NCBI RefSeq assembly: GCF_004358665.1
Contig: NZ_SMZR01000007.1
Coordinates: 1-64,000 of the forward strand
DNA from: Jeotgalibacillus sp. S-D1
GTDB lineage: Bacteria; Bacillota; Bacilli; Bacillales; Jeotgalibacillaceae
Length of the DNA stretch: 64,000 bases
Direction of reading: 5' to 3'
The notes beneath the pieces were generated by a model that saw nothing but the letters and a program-made list of their open reading frames with translations, was not told the origin of the DNA and made no database searches. Positions 8,287 to 18,973 of this stretch are shown piece after piece. Numbering within the stretch: position 1 is the first letter of the stretch; every line of letters begins with the position of its first letter. The translations under genes were made by a program, and so were the position numbers.

Positions 8287-10030
8287 AATCATCCAACTGC
8301 TGTACCTGGAACAAATTGTAATACAGTCCTTTTTGTTTCATAAGCTGCTGATGGGACCCGCTTTCCGCTATTTTACCGTGATCGATAACGATGATCCGGT
8401 CTGCATGTGTGATAGTTGAAAGTCTGTGGGCAACAATAAAGGTTGTCCGTTCTTTAGCCAAAAGCTCAATTGATTCTTGAATCAGATGCTCGCTTTCAAG
8501 ATCAAGTGCTGAAGTTGCCTCATCCATTATCAGGATCGGCGGGTTTTTCAAAAATACCCTGGCAATCGCCACCCGCTGCTTCTGGCCGCCAGACAGCTTC
8601 ACTCCCCGTTCTCCCACTTTCGTATGATAGCCCTCAGGCAATCCAAGAATAAATTCATGAGCATTGGCTGCTTTTGCGGCTTCAATAGCCGCTTCATCCG
8701 ACGCTTCAGGATCACCCATTTTAATATTCATCATAACCGATTCACTAAATAAAATATTATCCTGTAATACCATTCCAATTTTATTCCGAAGGCTGCGAAC
8801 CTTAAAATCCCTTATGTCCGTTCCATCAAGTACAATTCTGCCTTTTGTTACATCATAGAAGCGCGGAATCAAACTGACGATTGTCGATTTTCCGCCTCCG
8901 CTCATTCCAACAAAAGCGATCGTTTCCCCCTGCTTCACATGAAGATGGACATCATCCAGTACATCGTCTTCTTTTTCATCATACCTAAACGATACATGAT
9001 CAAAAACAATATCTCCTCTGACATCGGTAACCTCTTTAGCTGCCGGCTTGTCATCTACATCATATTTTTCATCAATTAACTCAAACACACGGTCCATTGA
9101 CGCAATTGACTGCGTGAGTGTAGTGGAACTGTTCACAAGTCTTCTGAGCGGATTATAAAGCCTTTCCACATATGCGATAAATGCAACCATGACACCAAGG
9201 GTTAAACTTCCTTCTATGACTCTGTAGCCTGCGTAGCCAATCACGATCAGAGGGGCGATATCCGTTATGGTATTCACCACAGCAAAAGCTTTTGCATTCC
9301 ATTTTGTCTGATCAATTGCTTTGTCTAAAAAATTACCGTTTTTTCCATCAAATTGTTTCTGTTCATGATCTTCAATCGCAAAACTTTTAATGACACTCAT
9401 TCCCTGCACCCGCTCATGCAGATATCCCTGAACCTCAGCGAGCGCCTGCGAGCGATTTCTCGTCAGCATTCTGAGCCTGCCAAAAAAATATTGAACTGAA
9501 AAAGCATATAAAGGAAAAACAATAATGGCAACAAGCGTTAATTTCACATCGTACGTAAGCATAATGGTAATGGCTATGAGGATCGTTGCGACGTCCAGCC
9601 ATAAATTCATTAATCCTGTCATCACAAAATTCTTCGTCTGTTCCACATCATTGATCACACGGGAAATCACTTCCCCGGCCCTGTTATTCGCATAATATTT
9701 AAAACTGAGCTTCTGCATATGGGAAAACAGCTGATCCCGGATGTCAAATAATATTTTATTGCTAGTCCATTGCGCAAAATACTGACGATAATACTCTACC
9801 GGCGGACGGACAATCACAAACAAAACAACCGCTATGCCAATGATCCAGAACAGCTGGGTCAGCTTGGCACCATCTCCACCGGATCCCCCTATAATGTCAT
9901 CTATTACATACTGGATGAGCACAGGGATCAGCAAAGGAATCGCAAACTTTACAATCCCAATCAAAAGTGTCCATATAATTTGCCACTTATAAGGATGCAC
10001 AAATTTCATATATCGCTTAATACTATCCAA
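8285..10030 (-). CDS. ygaD: ABC exporter, fused membrane and ATPase domains (YgaD)
   Basis: A 581-residue half-transporter: six-helix membrane domain (about residues 1-310) then a nucleotide-binding domain. Walker A is GMSGGGKST at 375-383, the signature LSGGQ at 479-483, Walker [10 protein letters not shown] at 499-507 and the switch histidine in FIVAHRLST. It is of the MsbA/multidrug type and should work as a homodimer; the substrate is unknown. Neighbour genes agree with B. subtilis ygaD. The 5' flank is occupied by a tandem hairpin array starting 26 bases upstream. Confidence 0.93.
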   Translation of the reverse strand: MDSIKRYMKFVHPYKWQIIWTLLIGIVKFAIPLLIPVLIQYVIDDIIGGSGGDGAKLTQLFWIIGIAVVLFVIVRPPVEYYRQYFAQWTSNKILFDIRDQLFSHMQKLSFKYYANNRAGEVISRVINDVEQTKNFVMTGLMNLWLDVATILIAITIMLTYDVKLTLVAIIVFPLYAFSVQYFFGRLRMLTRNRSQALAEVQGYLHERVQGMSVIKSFAIEDHEQKQFDGKNGNFLDKAIDQTKWNAKAFAVVNTITDIAPLIVIGYAGYRVIEGSLTLGVMVAFIAYVERLYNPLRRLVNSSTTLTQSIASMDRVFELIDEKYDVDDKPAAKEVTDVRGDIVFDHVSFRYDEKEDDVLDDVHLHVKQGETIAFVGMSGGGKSTIVSLIPRFYDVTKGRIVLDGTDIRDFKVRSLRNKIGMVLQDNILFSESVMMNIKMGDPEASDEAAIEAAKAANAHEFILGLPEGYHTKVGERGVKLSGGQKQRVAIARVFLKNPPILIMDEATSALDLESEHLIQESIELLAKERTTFIVAHRLSTITHADRIIVIDHGKIAESGSHQQLMKQKGLYYNLFQVQQLDD

Positions 10031-10055
10031 AACAACTCATCTCTCTTTCTTATTT

Positions 10056-10610
10056 AAAAGCGGAAGCGGACGTTTAGGGGCGACTAGCACAAGGCGAGTG
10101 CTGACAGAAGGCTGCCTTTTGCCTTCAGTCAGCGCTTGACTTGTGACCTCGAGCCCCTGCCCGCTGCAGCTGGATAACATAAAAGCGGAAACTGGCGTTT
10201 AGCTCCGACAGACGTAAGGCGCGCAGCCAATTAGGCGCTTTTTGCCTAAATGGCTGCGTGACTTACGATCCGAGGAGCTGCCAGTTGCAGCTGGATAACG
10301 TAAAAGCGGAAGGCGCTCGTCCAGCCCCGACAAGCATAAGACGCGGTGGCCAAGTGGACGCCCTTTGTCCACTGGGGCAGCGTGACTTATGACCTCGAGG
10401 GGCTAGCGCCTGCAGCTGGATAACGTAAAAGCGGAAGCGGGCGTTTAGGGGCGATAAGCACAAGGCGAGTGCGAACGGAAGGCCGACTTTTGCCTTCCGG
10501 TCGTGCTTGACTTGTGACCTCGAGCCCCTGCCCGCTGCAGCTGGATAACGTAAAAGCGGCAGGCGCTCGTCCAGCCCCGACAAGCATAAGACGCGGTGGC
10601 CAAGTGGAAA
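10056..10610 (+). repeat. tandem hairpin array, five ~125-bp units
   Basis: Five head-to-tail units start at 10056, 10181, 10302, 10427 and 10552 (steps 125, 121, 125, 125); the last is cut near 10610. Each starts AAAAGCGG and, except the last, ends GCAGCTGGATAAC. Each complete unit is a long imperfect palindrome. Three types alternate: A (inner stem GGGGC/GCCCC), B (GCTCC/GGAGC) and C (CAGCCCC/GGGGCTA). Outer stems also differ but stay paired: GCGGGC/GCCCGC, ACTGGC/GCCAGT and AGGCGC/GCGCCT. Such paired changes point to selection on a folded RNA or DNA structure. It fills most of the gap between ygaD and ntdP, and open frames through it are not believed. Confidence 0.85.
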
Positions 10611-10639
10611 CAAGCCAATGACGTAAACATAGAAGTGTT

Positions 10640-10838
10640 TTTATCAATCAACAAATTTGTTTTATCGATCACTTCTTTGCACTTATCTCACATCATTTAC
10701 GATATATCGATCATGTTTCAAAATATATCAATCATCCCGGCATGAAATCTGATTATATCGATCAAGTTTACCTTTTTATCGATCACCTTTCACACTTTAT
10801 CGATCATCTTTCTGCTTTTATCGTTCACACTTGCCAGA
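10640..10838 (+). repeat. 21-bp-pitch motif array, copy 1
   Basis: Nine copies of a TTTATCGATCA-like motif start at 10640, 10661, 10682, 10703, 10724, then 10754, 10775, 10796 and 10817. All steps are exactly 21 bp except one of 30 bp after the fifth. The 10 bases between motifs vary. 21 bp equals two helical turns, so all motifs face the same side. The array follows the hairpin array by 30 bases. From 10840 to 10960 nothing is seen. Confidence 0.85.
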
Positions 10839-10959
10839 ACTAACTTAGCCCCAGCTCAAATCCAGTTAGATGCCCTTTTCAAACCAGAAAATATTAACTT
10901 CATCAAAACGCACTCTCTCGGGTTGCGCCCTACCCCTCCTTACATCCGCAATAAGCATG

Positions 10960-10988
10960 AAAAAACCTGTTGTACATACACCAACAGG
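10960..10988 (-). terminator. ntdP terminator
   Basis: CCTGTTGG and CAACAGG pair around TGTATGTA on the minus strand and are followed by TTTTTT, just past the stop codon. Confidence 0.85.
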
Positions 10989-10999
10989 GGTAATCAGAT

Positions 11000-11545
11000 T
11001 TATTCTTTTTGCCGGTATCTTTTTTGAAATAAGTAACGGCTGTACCAGACGTCTATAAAATCGGGTGCAAATGGACCTCTGCGCTGTTTTATCCAGCGGA
11101 TCAATTTGTCTACATTTCGCTGCAGAATGTGGTCAATAACATTGGGATAACCCATTTGGTTGCGATGGTCTTCATATTCATCCTCATCAAGCAGGGTATA
11201 GGACATGTCTGGATAAACTTTAATATCCAGGTCATAATCAATGTATTTTAAAGCTTCTTCATCATATACAAATGGCGAGCTTAAATTGCAGTAGTAATAG
11301 ACACCATCTTCTCTCAACATGCAAATAATATTGAACCAATGTTCTGCATGAAAATAGCAGATGGCCGGTTCCCGGGTTAACCAGGTCCTTCCATCCGATT
11401 CCGTTACAACGGTTCGATCATTTCCACCAATGACAATATTTCTTGTTCCTTTCAGAACAGTCGTTTCCTGCCAGATTCGATGAATTAATCCGTCATGTTT
11501 GTAGCTATGTATTTGAATACTTTGCCCTTCAACTGGTAGCGTCAT
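11000..11545 (-). CDS. ntdP: Nucleoside tri-/diphosphate phosphatase NtdP (DUF402, YgaC)
   Basis: A 181-residue DUF402 protein matching Bacillales YgaC / staphylococcal Sa1684, which hydrolyse nucleoside tri- and diphosphates. Acidic and aromatic conserved stretches include [29 protein letters not shown] and [10 protein letters not shown], where aspartates and glutamates would bind the divalent metal. Cytoplasmic. Flanked by ygaB upstream and the repeat composite downstream; order agrees with B. subtilis. Confidence 0.9.
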   Translation of the reverse strand: MTLPVEGQSIQIHSYKHDGLIHRIWQETTVLKGTRNIVIGGNDRTVVTESDGRTWLTREPAICYFHAEHWFNIICMLREDGVYYYCNLSSPFVYDEEALKYIDYDLDIKVYPDMSYTLLDEDEYEDHRNQMGYPNVIDHILQRNVDKLIRWIKQRRGPFAPDFIDVWYSRYLFQKRYRQKE

Positions 11546-11642
11546 CGTCCGTCGCCTGCCTTTATACCTCTAAATTATTTGCCTGAAAAATCCACTAGGC
11601 ATCCGTTCATGTGTGTATTTTACCATTATACCCTTTTTTACG

Positions 11643-11673
11643 AAAAAGAGCCACCGAGACACACCGGCAGCTC
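11643..11673 (-). terminator. ygaB terminator
   Basis: GAGCTGCCG pairs with CGGTGGCTC on the minus strand, then TTTTT. Confidence 0.8.
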
Positions 11674-11684
11674 ATGTAAACTGA

Positions 11685-11930
11685 TTACCCTATTTTGTCT
11701 TGGAATGTTTTAATCACTTCATTCATCCGGATGTCAAACTGCTCTTGAACATATTCCAGCTGAATATGTAATTCTTGCAGCTGTGCAGTCATATGATTAG
11801 CGGATTCATGAATACTGAGTGATTGAAGAAGTTCCTGCATTTGTTGCTTTTTTTCAATTTCAGCGTACAGCCAAAGTAATTTCTCAGCAATTTCCATTTG
11901 CACATACAGTTTGTCTTTTAGTCCAATCAT
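11685..11930 (-). CDS. ygaB: YgaB family small helical protein
   Basis: An 81-residue, mostly helical, glutamine/glutamate-rich protein with heptad-like spacing that suggests a coiled coil. The start at 11930 is chosen because CAGGAGGGA lies upstream at normal distance; a nine-residue longer reading lacks this. No function is known. It lies between sspE and ntdP as in B. subtilis. Confidence 0.8.
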   Translation of the reverse strand: MIGLKDKLYVQMEIAEKLLWLYAEIEKKQQMQELLQSLSIHESANHMTAQLQELHIQLEYVQEQFDIRMNEVIKTFQDKIG

Positions 11931-11990
11931 CGTTATTCCCTCCTGACAACTAAACATTCACCTTTGGAGGGGGAATTTCCTTTGACTATA

Positions 11991-12047
11991 TTTGTCACAT
12001 TCCTTGTAGTTTTAGCAGTAACAAAAAACTACAAAGAATATGACAAA
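11991..12047. promoter_or_regulatory. long inverted repeat upstream of ygaB
   Basis: Two 23-bp arms (11991-12013 and 12025-12047) are complementary at all but two positions and are separated by 11 bp. It is not followed by a T-run. It lies in the ygaB upstream region, after the sspE terminator, and may be an operator or a 5' leader hairpin. Confidence 0.6.
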
Positions 12048-12066
12048 AACCTAAAATGCAACTAAA

Positions 12067-12099
12067 TTAAAAACCGCTCCAATAAGGAACGGCTTTTAA
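12067..12099 (-). terminator. sspE terminator
   Basis: AAGCCGTTCC and GGAGCGGTTT form a stem on the minus strand, followed by TTTAATTT. Confidence 0.8.
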
Positions 12100-12105
12100 A
12101 TATGC

Positions 12106-12306
12106 TTAGCGGTTTTGTTGGTTGTTTTGAGAAGCGTTTTTCTTGTTAGCTTCTGCTTGTTGGTTTTGGCGTTTTACTTCAGCAGCGTTTGTTTCAGATG
12201 CAAATTCAGTACCATAGTTCTGATTGTTTGCACCAGCTTGAGCGTTTTGTTGTTTTGCTTTTTCAACGTTCATACCTGAAGCTGTTTTGTTTGTTTGTTT
12301 TTTCAT
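12106..12306 (-). CDS. sspE: Gamma-type small acid-soluble spore protein
   Basis: A 66-residue Gln/Asn/Ala-rich protein typical of gamma-type SASP, an amino-acid store of the spore core degraded at germination. It holds one GPR protease site, TEFASET (residues 33-39); B. subtilis SspE has two, so this is a shorter one-repeat form. GGAGGTGAG stands at a normal distance from the ATG. Expression is expected in the forespore (sigma-G), but a convincing sigma-G promoter was not found in the short upstream gap. Confidence 0.93.
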   Translation of the reverse strand: MKKQTNKTASGMNVEKAKQQNAQAGANNQNYGTEFASETNAAEVKRQNQQAEANKKNASQNNQQNR

Positions 12307-12365
12307 TGTATTCTCACCTCCACGATAGTTAATGTAACCAGTTGGAGGTAACTCTATACACTTTT

Positions 12366-14227
<1,862 letters not shown>

Positions 14228-14420
14228 CTTTGTACCTCCAGGATGTTACTACATGATGTAGAATGGGAATAAGAAATAAGAACGTTAATTTTTATGTTAA
14301 CCTATACTGCAGAAACAACCGCTTTTAGGTTGTATTTGATCAGCAGGCTGACCATACTTATTAATAAGCAAATCTTCTTTAAAGAAGAAGATTTAAATCG
14401 CTACGGAAGGAGGATACATT

Positions 14421-15404
14421 TTGGATACAGGTACTCATATTGTAATGGGATTTGCATTAGGCGGATTGGCAATGATTGATCCTGTCGTAGCAAATGATCC
14501 CGTCACAGCCCAAAGTGTATTAGTTGCTGCTGTGATCGGCTCTCAGGCTCCTGATGCAGATACCGTTTTAAAACTGCGGAACAATGCAGTGTATATTCGT
14601 CATCATCGCGGCGCCACCCATTCAATTCCAGCTGTTTTGTTGTGGCCGATCTTAATAACCGGTGCTTTGTTTCCATTTTATCCAGAAGCGAATATTTTAC
14701 ATTTATGGTTATGGACGTTTTTGGCAGTCTTTCTGCATGTTTTTGTAGATATTTTTAATTCTTATGGAACACAGGCATTGAGGCCATTTTCCTCCCACTG
14801 GGTGGCGCTTGGGGTCATTAATACGTTTGACCCGATTATTTTTGGCATCCATGTGATTGGTTTAATGATCTGGGGATTTGGAGCAGATCCGGTCCCTACA
14901 TTTTTGATTATGTATTCGATCATTATCGTCTACTATATCATCCGCTTTATGCTCCAGGCTGCTGTCAGGCATTCGATCAAAAAAACGATTCCCAAAGCAG
15001 ATAGTGTTATTATCGCACCAACGATGCGCTTTTACCAATGGCGAATTGCAGCTCAGACAAAGGATCATTTTTATGTAGGAAGAGCATACGGTCGTTCCAT
15101 TACGATCTATGACAAATTCAAACGGAAATCAGTACCAGATAATAGTATTTTCGCAAAAGCACAGCAGGATAAAAATATTTCAGCTTTCTTATCCTTTTCC
15201 CCGCTTTATCGCTGGGAGCTGACAGAAAGCGACGATCAATATGAAGTGCGTTTTATTGATCTCAGATACCGCAGTAACGACCACTATCCATTTGTAGCCG
15301 TTGTACAGATGGATCATGACCTGAACATCCAAAGCTCCTATACCGGCTGGATATTCAGTGAAGAAAAACTTAAGAAAAAGCTCGATGTTCTTCCCAATGA
15401 ATAA
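14421..15404 (+). CDS. yfhP: YfhP family membrane metal-dependent hydrolase
   Basis: A 327-residue protein of the YdjM/DUF457 group: MDTGTHIVMGFALGG at the start, HHRGATHS and FVDIFNSYGTQAL carry His and Asp residues expected to bind metal, and four to five membrane helices fill residues 25-185, followed by a soluble tail. The start is TTG at 14421, chosen because GGAAGGAGG lies seven bases upstream. In B. subtilis YfhP acts as a regulator of surfactin/competence genes; whether that holds here is unknown. Confidence 0.9.
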   Translation: MDTGTHIVMGFALGGLAMIDPVVANDPVTAQSVLVAAVIGSQAPDADTVLKLRNNAVYIRHHRGATHSIPAVLLWPILITGALFPFYPEANILHLWLWTFLAVFLHVFVDIFNSYGTQALRPFSSHWVALGVINTFDPIIFGIHVIGLMIWGFGADPVPTFLIMYSIIIVYYIIRFMLQAAVRHSIKKTIPKADSVIIAPTMRFYQWRIAAQTKDHFYVGRAYGRSITIYDKFKRKSVPDNSIFAKAQQDKNISAFLSFSPLYRWELTESDDQYEVRFIDLRYRSNDHYPFVAVVQMDHDLNIQSSYTGWIFSEEKLKKKLDVLPNE

Positions 15405-15408
15405 ACTA

Positions 15409-15447
15409 AAAAGCTGAAGACCCTCAAGCAGGTCTTCAGCTTTTTTA
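15409..15447. terminator. bidirectional terminator, yfhP / yfhJ
   Basis: AAAAAGCTGAAGACC and GGTCTTCAGCTTTTTT form a near-perfect stem between two convergent genes. Confidence 0.9.
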
Positions 15448-15714
15448 ATGTCTTGTATCCTCATCGCTGCTTAATAATGCAGCATACTTTGGATTCATAG
15501 CCGCCACTTCATGAAGCCGTTCGCCATAGTTCTGAATCCACTGCCGAACGACCCTTTCTGTCACTTCTCTGCCCTGATAATCATGACCCGCTTTCGCATA
15601 AGTGGCCTCAAAATCTTCCCATAATAATTCAACAAGTGTTTGAGCCTTTGACCGTGTTAAAGCCGGACTTTTTTCTAATAAAAGTGTTACCAGCCCTAGT
15701 TTTTCTTCACTCAT
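15445..15714 (-). CDS. yfhJ: YfhJ, WVELL-domain protein
   Basis: An 89-residue protein with the LVELLWEDFEATYAKAGHDY stretch diagnostic of the WVELL family. Function unknown. It follows yfhH by two bases, so the two are co-transcribed. The last codons run into the shared terminator. Confidence 0.88.
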   Translation of the reverse strand: MSEEKLGLVTLLLEKSPALTRSKAQTLVELLWEDFEATYAKAGHDYQGREVTERVVRQWIQNYGERLHEVAAMNPKYAALLSSDEDTRH

Positions 15715-15716
15715 TG

Positions 15717-16052
15717 CTACTCTCCTCCTTTACCCGAAAGCTCAAGCATTGATATAGGCAGCGCTTCAAGCTGCTTTTCCCCTTTTAATCGATAACCCCA
15801 TGCGAAAACGCCATTTAGATAATCAATTTTAAAATAACTTCCAGGATCATTATGTATCGCATAAACTTCTCCTGCCTTAAACTGCTTTGGATCCAATAAA
15901 TAGCTCTGCGCCATAATCGCCTTGCGTTCCAATACGGCAAATTCATTTAAGATTCCAAGCTGTTCTGCTTTACGGGCTTTTTCCTTTAACGCCGCAATTT
16001 CCTGTTGAAGCTCATGTTCTGACATTGTGCTGTACCTTTTTTCTGCAGACAC
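15717..16052 (-). CDS. yfhH: YfhH family protein (DUF1811)
   Basis: A 111-residue protein with an N-terminal helical half (EHELQQEIAALKEKARKAEQ) and a C-terminal small beta domain (GEVYAIHNDPGSYFKIDYL), matching the YfhH family known from Bacillus structures. No catalytic role is known. The start is GTG at 16052, seven bases after GAGGTG. It heads a yfhH-yfhJ operon. Confidence 0.87.
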   Translation of the reverse strand: MSAEKRYSTMSEHELQQEIAALKEKARKAEQLGILNEFAVLERKAIMAQSYLLDPKQFKAGEVYAIHNDPGSYFKIDYLNGVFAWGYRLKGEKQLEALPISMLELSGKGGE

Positions 16053-16224
16053 GTTTTAACACCTCACTATGTAATTAGTATACGGAAAGCTTGAGTGAAA
16101 ACAAACGAATTAACGTTTAAATTTTTCAACCATAATAACACTCAATGCTTTTGTCAGTTGACATTTTGATGGTTTCACTGAACAATAGATTGCAGCTATT
16201 TACTTTAATTAAAGGCGGGATAAA

Positions 16225-16905
16225 ATGAAACTCCCTATCGCACTAATCACCGGAGCAGGTACTGGTCTTGGCAAAGAGCTCGCCCGTTTGCTCAGTAAAA
16301 CGCATCATGTTGTGTTAGTTGGACGCCGCGATGCCGAATTAATGGAACTGGCAGAGGAAATTAATCTCAGCGGCAGCGCTACTCCGCTCACCTGTGATAT
16401 TTCACAGCAGGATCAAGTGACCAGCTTGGAAAAACAGCTGTTGAATTTAAGCTTGCTGCCAGTTGATATCGTGGTAAATAATGCAGGTGTGGGGCATTTT
16501 GGTTCACTTGAAACGAACAATATTGAAGAATGGAATCAAATGTTTCAGACAAATGTTTATGGTCCGATGCTCATAACAAAAACCTTCCTGCCCTATATGA
16601 AAGAGTCCAAAGGTAAGTTTATCAATATCCTATCAACCGCCGCACTCCGCGGAAAGGTCAACGAATCAGGTTATGTGGCAAGTAAGTTTGCCTTCCGCGG
16701 TTTTTCGGAAAGTATAGCAAAAGAAGTTGAGCCCCATGGAATCCGGGTGATTCGCGCCTATATGGGTGGAATGAACACGCCTTTTTGGGAATCTTCTTCT
16801 CATGTAGAGAACGCTGCAGCGTTTCGAACACCAAGTGAAGTTGCAGAAATCATCATCAGCAGGATGGACAGTGAAGATGAGATTGTGATTGAATCCAGGA
16901 AATAA
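16225..16905 (+). CDS. SDR family NAD(P)-dependent oxidoreductase
   Basis: A 226-residue classical short-chain dehydrogenase with TGAGTGLGKELA for cofactor binding, NNAG, a catalytic Ser in ILSTAA and YVASK. Arg in VGRRDAE suggests NADP(H). Substrate unknown. It stands divergent from yfhH and convergent with recX, and is not part of the B. subtilis order at this spot. Confidence 0.9.
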   Translation: MKLPIALITGAGTGLGKELARLLSKTHHVVLVGRRDAELMELAEEINLSGSATPLTCDISQQDQVTSLEKQLLNLSLLPVDIVVNNAGVGHFGSLETNNIEEWNQMFQTNVYGPMLITKTFLPYMKESKGKFINILSTAALRGKVNESGYVASKFAFRGFSESIAKEVEPHGIRVIRAYMGGMNTPFWESSSHVENAAAFRTPSEVAEIIISRMDSEDEIVIESRK

Positions 16906-16937
16906 TGCAACGGGAAAAATATGTCTCAATCTCTTTT

Positions 16938-17062
16938 AACCGGTTCACTGCGCTTTAGGCAGACGCTTCCGCAGGAACCTTCGCTTGAGCCTCCTAAGGC
17001 TTCGCCTTACGGGGTCTCAAGCGAAGTCAAATCCTGCAAGAGTCGCCACCTTCCGCTCCGTT
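16938..17062. repeat. dispersed Bacillaceae-type hairpin repeat
   Basis: A ~120-bp imperfect palindrome: TTCGCTTGAG...CTCAAGCGAA in the centre around CTAAGGCTTCGCCTTACGG, with GCTTCCGCAGGA / TCCTGCAAGAG and CCTTCCGCTCC at the edges. Many Bacillaceae genomes carry non-coding elements of this style between genes (general knowledge). It lies between the SDR gene and recX and differs from the 125-bp tandem family. Confidence 0.6.
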
Positions 17063-17111
17063 CATCTCATGTTTGCAATTAAAATAGGCTTAATTCACAT
17101 AACTTTTGGAG

Positions 17112-17921
17112 TTATGTCTCAGCCTCTTCTTTTAAATGCTCAATAGCCCGGTCAATTTCCTCCATATTAAATCCCTTTCGGAATAATGCCTGCTTAATGC
17201 GCTGTTCATATTCATAGCCTTCATACTTTTTGGCATATTTCGTATGGGCTTTTTTTGCCTGTGAGTATATAGCCCGCCATTGCTCCTCATCGTCTCTTTC
17301 AATCGTAATATCGGCAATAACAGCGCTGGTTGTTGCCCCTTCATATCCTTTTCGCGAAAGCGTGTCCTGCCCCTTTTTCTTTATTTGGAGCTTTGATTGT
17401 TTGTTATTTTTTTTAATAACTTTTTCCATTACTTGTTCCGCTCGTTCAAGCCATTCTTCCGCAGGAATTTGTCCAAGTGTATCCGCAATAATGGACGGCG
17501 CTATTCCCTTTTCTTTTAATGCATTTGAAATATGACGCGGGCCTTTATCAGATGTTCGAAGCTGTGTATTCATAAACGCAACAGCAAATTCCTCGTCGTT
17601 TACATAGCCGTATTTTCTCAGCTTATGCATCGTTTCTTCTATGGAAGCTTCACCCATATCATTTTCTCTTAAATAAAGGACAATTTCATGCTCTGAGCGC
17701 ATACGATAACTTAAGTAGACAAGTGCCTTGTTAAAACCCTTTCGTATCTCGTCCTCATACTCGATTTCACCTATATCAAAATCAGTTAGTTCTTTATTTT
17801 TCCCCAGCTGGTAACGTGCCAGTACTTCTTCGTCCACGCTAAAAGCGTATTTCCCATCTAAAAAGATATTATAGCGTTCAGTATTTTTTTTCTGCTGAGT
17901 AATTTTCGTTATGATTGGCAC
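17112..17921 (-). CDS. recX: Recombination regulator RecX
   Basis: A 269-residue RecX, which modulates RecA filaments. The N-terminal PIITKITQQKKNTERYNIFLD and the repeated three-helix modules (YVNDEEFA, LRKYGYVNDEEF, ALFRKGFNMEEID) are as in B. subtilis RecX. The start is set at GTG 17921, eight bases after AGAGGTG and matching the B. subtilis N-terminus; a reading from ATG 17942 would add seven residues. Divergent from yfhF. Confidence 0.93.
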   Translation of the reverse strand: MPIITKITQQKKNTERYNIFLDGKYAFSVDEEVLARYQLGKNKELTDFDIGEIEYEDEIRKGFNKALVYLSYRMRSEHEIVLYLRENDMGEASIEETMHKLRKYGYVNDEEFAVAFMNTQLRTSDKGPRHISNALKEKGIAPSIIADTLGQIPAEEWLERAEQVMEKVIKKNNKQSKLQIKKKGQDTLSRKGYEGATTSAVIADITIERDDEEQWRAIYSQAKKAHTKYAKKYEGYEYEQRIKQALFRKGFNMEEIDRAIEHLKEEAET

Positions 17922-18016
17922 ATTTATCACCTCTTTCTTCACTTTAACACATTCAATAAAGGTTTTATCACTTTAAAAGAGGAAATAGTATCTATAACAA
18001 ATAGGAGGGATGTCAC

Positions 18017-18922
18017 ATGAAAGTCCTTTTAAGCGGAGGAACTGGTTTTGCCGGTCAAGCCATCACCAATTTATTAACCGAGCAGCAGCATGATGTGTAT
18101 ATACTTACACGAAACCCAGATAAATATAAAAGCAAGCCGCATGTTCACTACGTGGAATGGCTAAAGGATTCCTCTGCCCCGGAGGAAACTCTCCCTTCCA
18201 TTGATGCAGTTGTAAATTTAGCAGGAGAATCCATTAATAACGGCAGATGGAATGATGATCAGAAAAAGCGGATTTATGAAAGCAGAATGGAAGCCACAGA
18301 TGAAATCCTGCGCATTATCCGTACGCTCGATTCCACTCCCTCTGTTCTAGTCAATGCAAGTGCGGTGGGTTACTACCCGCCTTCTGAGACAAAAATTTAT
18401 ACCGAACAATCGATGGAAAGCGGCAATGGCTTTCTTTCTAAAACGGTTGTTGACTGGGAAAAGAAAGCAATGCTTGCTCAGGATGAAGGTGTCAGGGTGG
18501 CATGCGCCAGGTTCGGCATTATTTTAGGCAAGGAATCGGGCGCCCTGCCAAGTATGGCACTTCCGTATAAACTTATGGCCGGCGGCACGGTTGGAACCGG
18601 CAAGCAGTGGCTGTCCTGGGTCCATTATGAGGATGCTGCCCGGGCTGTATTATATGCAATTGAAAATGAACAGATGGAAGGACCCTATAATGTGACCGCT
18701 CCCAATCCGATGCGAATGAAAGAATTTGGGGAAACATTGGCAAAAGTCCTGCACCGCCCCCACTGGATTCCCGCTCCAAGCTTTGCTTTAAAAGCGGCAC
18801 TCGGTGATAAAAGCGCCCTTGTTTTGGAAGGTCAGAAAGTACTGCCTAAAGTTCTGGAAGAAAAGGGATTTGACTACCATTACCCGACATTGCATGAAGC
18901 ATTAAAAAATATCTACTCCTAA
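18017..18922 (+). CDS. yfhF: TIGR01777 family sugar-epimerase-like oxidoreductase
   Basis: A 301-residue protein with an extended-SDR Rossmann start (LLSGGTGFAGQAITN), VVNLAGESI, ASAVGYY and a C-terminal DUF1731-type tail (HWIPAPSFALKAALGDKSALVLEGQKVLPKVLEEKGF). It matches the NAD-dependent epimerase-like family of YfhF / cell-division inhibitor SulA-like annotation. True reaction unknown. AGGAGGG is six bases upstream of the ATG. Confidence 0.92.
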   Translation: MKVLLSGGTGFAGQAITNLLTEQQHDVYILTRNPDKYKSKPHVHYVEWLKDSSAPEETLPSIDAVVNLAGESINNGRWNDDQKKRIYESRMEATDEILRIIRTLDSTPSVLVNASAVGYYPPSETKIYTEQSMESGNGFLSKTVVDWEKKAMLAQDEGVRVACARFGIILGKESGALPSMALPYKLMAGGTVGTGKQWLSWVHYEDAARAVLYAIENEQMEGPYNVTAPNPMRMKEFGETLAKVLHRPHWIPAPSFALKAALGDKSALVLEGQKVLPKVLEEKGFDYHYPTLHEALKNIYS

Positions 18923-18923
18923 C

Positions 18924-18965
18924 AAAAGGGCCTTGCTGGATCATCAGCAGGCCCTTTCGATTTTA
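18924..18965 (+). terminator. yfhF terminator
   Basis: AAAGGGCCTTGCTG pairs with CAGCAGGCCCTTT, followed by CGATTTTATTT; it may also serve the convergent aldehyde dehydrogenase gene. Confidence 0.8.
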
Positions 18966-18973
18966 TTTCACAT

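Noticed and set aside
10263-10672. Several overlapping minus-strand frames
   Set aside because: They run through the tandem hairpin units and only repeat the unit translation in different frames; no ribosome sites.
10640-10838. CRISPR array
   Set aside because: Repeat of about 11 bp with 10-bp fillers and one 30-bp step does not fit any CRISPR type, and no cas gene is in the window.
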